A stretch of DNA of 64,000 nt from the NCBI GenBank assembly GCA_905220665.1, contig CAJNAR010000144.1, forward strand, positions 744,001 to 808,000, in the 5' to 3' direction. A program made the translations under genes and the position numbers. The notes beneath the pieces are model-generated. The model did not search any database, was not told the origin of the DNA, and was given only the letters and a program-made list of their open reading frames with translations. The stretch comes from Albugo candida (lineage: Eukaryota > Oomycota > Peronosporomycetes > Albuginales > Albuginaceae). Below are positions 60,942 to 64,000 of the stretch, piece by piece; the first letter of the stretch is position 1; every line of letters begins with the position of its first letter.

Positions 60942-62520
60942 TCACGGAACAGGACCATTCGAATAACCCTGAATTCTCAGCAAGTTGCTGACATCTTCAC
61001 GTGAAGCAATCGCGTCTGATATCGCAGAAGCGTCATCAATCTGTGATCGAATAAATTCGTGGAACTCTCTCCGAGACAGCACCGAACGGCAAGACGACGC
61101 TACTGAAGCATGACTTGTCGTCCGAAAAGATCGCAATGATGACATATCATCGTTAGCTCTATGGTGTTGCGCAACCTGCGAGCGATCTTGGCTTGCAGGT
61201 TCATTATCGTCCTCGTCGTCAGAAGCAATCACTATACCAGTATGCTCCAAGTCCTTAAGTAGCTGAAGATCCTGATTAATTTGTTCCAGCCGCTGCTGAG
61301 TCAAACGTTCCTTCTTATTATTTTGAATGACGTTCTGTGTCAAGTGTGACAGAGAAGCTTCTCTGTCATCGTCGTGAGATTCGTCGGGAATCGTAATAAT
61401 TGAGTCCTCATCAAGCAAGATGGGCTGATAGATACCTGCTCTATCATGTATCAGTTGCTCTATTGCATCCTTTTCCTCTCTACCAAGTGCAAAGGCATTA
61501 ATGTCCATAGATGGAGGGCAATTCAATTTTTCCGCCACGGGATCCTCACTCAATAAATGATCAAGTCGTTCTTCTTCATCACGAGTGAATTTGGTGCTGC
61601 CATTTCGGATAAGATCGCGATTACGTTCAATATAGTTCACCTTTTTTGTTCCATCAAGACGGAAAGTGACGCGGCGTTTGGACCTTCTTTGTTTTCCCCT
61701 CGGTTTATTGTCATGAATAGGAGTTGGATCGATTTCAGTGATTTTATCTTTCTTGTGTACATCGACAGTAGCTTTGTGCACTTCGTTGTACAAGTTTTTT
61801 CCCCATTTGACTTCCAGAATAGCGTCCAGTTGACGGATACGTGCCGTTTTCACAGCAATCTTGGTTTCTAAAGTCATTTCCCCACGATTATTTTCATCCT
61901 AATCACAAGAAATGCTTATAAAATATTTGAGAGTCTGTAAAAGAGGTGAGACTCACAGTGGCATAGTGCTTGTTTAAAGCACGTTCAATCAGCAAGTGAG
62001 ACCAAGATGCACCTTGGTTACTTTTACTCTGCGTATGAGTGTCCTTTCCGTCACTAATATCAGCTTCATTCATTAAAGATACTATCCGGTCGAAGTTACC
62101 AGGAAAATGGATCAGTGTTTCACCCAAATCATCCTTTTTTGTGGCCAAAGATGCAAGATATTCTTCAAGATCTTCACAGACCATCAATCGTCGTTGTTGA
62201 TAGGAAGTCAGCATATTTTGTACTCGTTGCAAACGTTCTTCTGTCTGATTAGGTACATCTCGTTTATCGGTTCCTTCAATCTGCGGATTGAGAATCGCAT
62301 CTTGATCCGCCAGACAATGACCCTCTTTCATCTCTATGTGGCAGGTATGCTGTAAAGCCGTTGCCTCGATATTTCTAATTTTCCGATTGTACAAAGCAAC
62401 TTCGTTTTCACAATAAGATGCTTCTCGCTCAGAGGTACTTGTTATGAAAATTGGCTTATCGTTCGGGCATTTCATTAGATTGACACTATTCTCCGCTTCG
62501 CAAATCATCCGTTTCGACAT
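60942..62520 (-). CDS. FSIP1-like coiled-coil protein
   Basis: Two exons (complement 62520-61957, 61898-60942), joined at a GT-AG intron in phase 0, give 506 aa from the ATG at 62520 (MSKRM). An earlier in-frame GTG at 62550 is not used. The middle part resembles fibrous-sheath-interacting protein 1 (FSIP1): ARIRQLDAILEVKWGKNLYN, NYIERNRDLIRNGS, then LTQQRLEQINQDLQLLKDLE, in the same order and spacing. Coiled coils at both ends and acidic stretches (ASDDEDDNEPA). FSIP1 is tied to the sperm tail in animals, and homologues occur in flagellated protists, so a flagellar role is plausible and fits the presence of DRC2. Similarity is modest; treat as a tentative name. Confidence 0.6.
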
Positions 62521-62797
62521 AATATTACGCCAGAAACGTCGACACTCCACATCTAATCAAAAGACCGATAAATTAAAAACTTCTCATACTGAAACGTTGA
62601 CAACCTTCTGCATTTAGAATTGATCTTTAACGCATCTAATAGAGCACCTTTGAGGCTTAAAATCAATGCAAGTTAGGGTTATTGTATGTACGGTGATAGT
62701 GTTTGACTTCTGATTGTATGCGGTTAGTGCTCTCTCCCGATATTTTCGATTCTCACTACTTTTATTGGCGCTTGCATCATACTCCGCATTGAAAGCA

Positions 62798-63919
62798 ATG
62801 GCAACAGATGACGACAGCGTTCTCGATGTTAACTCTTTGATTGATCGAGCCACTTTTGATGATAAAATAGGCTTGGAGGATTTTACTTTGATTCGAGTAA
62901 TCGGAAAAGGTTCTTTTGGGAAAGTTACATTAGTTCGGAAAAAAACGAACAGTAAGATATTTGCAATGAAAATACTGTCGAAAACTCAATTAGTAAAACG
63001 TAAACAAGTAGAACATACTAAAACGGAAAGACGGGTTCTGAGTGTTGCGAGTCATCCTTTCATTGTAGGGCTACATTATGCATTCCAAACCTCCTCAAAG
63101 CTGTATTTTGTATTAGACTATTGTCCAGGTGGAGAATTATTTTTCCATCTGTCAAGAATGGGAAAGTTTGATGAAAACATGACTCGGTTTTATGCGGCGG
63201 AACTAGTAGTGGCTCTGGAACATTTACATTCTCTTGGAGTAGTGTATCGAGACCTAAAGCCGGAGAATATTTTACTAGATGAAATGGGGCACATAAAATT
63301 GGCAGATTTTGGACTAGCAAAAGACAAGGTCACCGAAGTGGATAGTGGAGCTACTTCATTGTGCGGTACGCCAGAATATCTAGCACCGGAGATACTGACA
63401 AGAAAGGGGCATGGACGAGCTGTGGATTGGTGGGGATTAGGAATGGTGATTTACGAAATGCTTACAGGATTGCCACCATGGTATGCTCGGAATAGAGAGG
63501 AACTTTTTGCCCGAATTCGTGACGCTCCCCTGGAGATTCCCAACTATTTCAGTGCTGAAGCCGCTTCATTGACTTCATTACTATTACACCGTGAACCGAG
63601 TAAACGATTGGGAAGCAAAGGGGCAAGCGAGGTTAAAGCGCATGCTTTTTTTCGTTCAGTTGATTGGGATAGTTTGCTTTGGGCTGAACCTCCATTCAAA
63701 CCGTCAGATCCACAATCAAAAGAAGCTGGTGACACCTCTAATTTTGATCCGGAATTCACAGAGATGCCTGTTTCCGGCACACCACTCAGCAAGTCCAATA
63801 CAGGATCTTCGTTCCCCAAGAGTATGTTCCGCGGTTTCACGTATGAAGCTCCTGCCGTGTCGTTTGGATCGGACACATCACAATCCAAAGTTGAATTCGC
63901 TTCTACCCCGTACATTTAG
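62798..63919 (+). CDS. AGC-family Ser/Thr protein kinase
   Basis: Single exon, 373 aa from the ATG at 62798. Kinase elements complete: GKGSFGKVTLV (G-loop 36-41), FAMKILSK (Lys58), YRDLKPENILLDEMG (catalytic Asp), ADFGLAKD, LCGTPEYLAPE (T-loop), VDWWGLGMVIYEML. The AGC C-terminal extension is present: turn-motif region SGTPLSKSN and a hydrophobic motif FRGFTYE (F-x-x-F-T/S-Y), so it should be regulated by PDK1 and a TORC2-like kinase. No PH, C2 or RGS domain precedes the kinase (only about 29 residues). Closest groups are S6K, AKT and SGK; which one cannot be settled by eye. The next about 80 bp to the window end hold no further gene. Confidence 0.93.
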   Translation: MATDDDSVLDVNSLIDRATFDDKIGLEDFTLIRVIGKGSFGKVTLVRKKTNSKIFAMKILSKTQLVKRKQVEHTKTERRVLSVASHPFIVGLHYAFQTSSKLYFVLDYCPGGELFFHLSRMGKFDENMTRFYAAELVVALEHLHSLGVVYRDLKPENILLDEMGHIKLADFGLAKDKVTEVDSGATSLCGTPEYLAPEILTRKGHGRAVDWWGLGMVIYEMLTGLPPWYARNREELFARIRDAPLEIPNYFSAEAASLTSLLLHREPSKRLGSKGASEVKAHAFFRSVDWDSLLWAEPPFKPSDPQSKEAGDTSNFDPEFTEMPVSGTPLSKSNTGSSFPKSMFRGFTYEAPAVSFGSDTSQSKVEFASTPYI

Positions 63920-64000
63920 TGCAATATTAAACCATATAGAATATCAATTGTGAGAAAAAATAGAACTTTACTGACGTAACTTAGAAACCACCAGTCATTT

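Overview
The window is nuclear DNA from a compact eukaryotic genome. I read it as an oomycete, most likely an Albugo-like white rust, but this is inferred from gene content and layout, not from a marker gene. The main evidence is: genes on both strands, often 40-300 bp apart; GT-AG introns mostly 42-66 bp long; flagellar proteins (DRC2, an FSIP1-like protein), which imply a swimming stage; a histidine-pathway fusion of a HAD domain with imidazoleglycerol-phosphate dehydratase; a SKN1/KRE6-type beta-glucan protein; and two related small secreted cysteine proteins of the kind plant-pathogenic oomycetes use as effectors. I saw no rRNA, tRNA, CRISPR array, operon or intact transposon. Most exon joins were worked out by hand from splice signals, reading phase and family similarity, so exact joins are inferences.

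Layout. 0-9 kb: a broken PXK-like pseudokinase remnant, an intact subtilisin-like protease, DUS2 with a zinc-finger tail, a heavily broken ABC half-transporter pseudogene, and a TBC-like gene with an unresolved 3' side. 9-16 kb: a large FHA/cyclic-nucleotide-binding scaffold, TRAPPC13, mitochondrial-type PTRH2 and ribosomal protein uL23. 16-29 kb: one giant VPS13 gene (seven exons, about 4267 aa). 29-38 kb: a sphingomyelin-synthase-like enzyme, a CENP-B-type HTH protein, the axonemal protein DRC2 and a PQBP1-like splicing factor with two WW domains. 38-48 kb: the DEAD-box helicases DED1/DDX3 and DDX47/RRP3, with GET4 between them, and a 4.8-kb gene-poor pocket holding the two secreted cysteine proteins. 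48-58 kb: a SKN1/KRE6-like secreted GH16 protein, a CCHH-repeat (WRKY19-like) zinc-finger protein, an unrecognised conserved-looking six-exon gene, the HAD-IGPD histidine enzyme and CWF19L2. 58-64 kb: a zinc alcohol dehydrogenase, a mitochondrial TsaE-like ATPase, an FSIP1-like coiled-coil protein and an AGC kinase.

Most genes are housekeeping: tRNA modification (DUS2, TsaE, PTRH2), translation and ribosome biogenesis (uL23, DED1, DDX47), splicing (PQBP1-like, CWF19L2) and membrane traffic (VPS13, TRAPPC13, GET4). Accessory signals lie in two places. The first 9 kb hold at least two decaying genes beside intact ones. The 40.2-45.0 kb pocket holds the candidate effector pair. A near-perfect inverted repeat whose arms are themselves palindromes (52720-52818) lies upstream of the zinc-finger gene.
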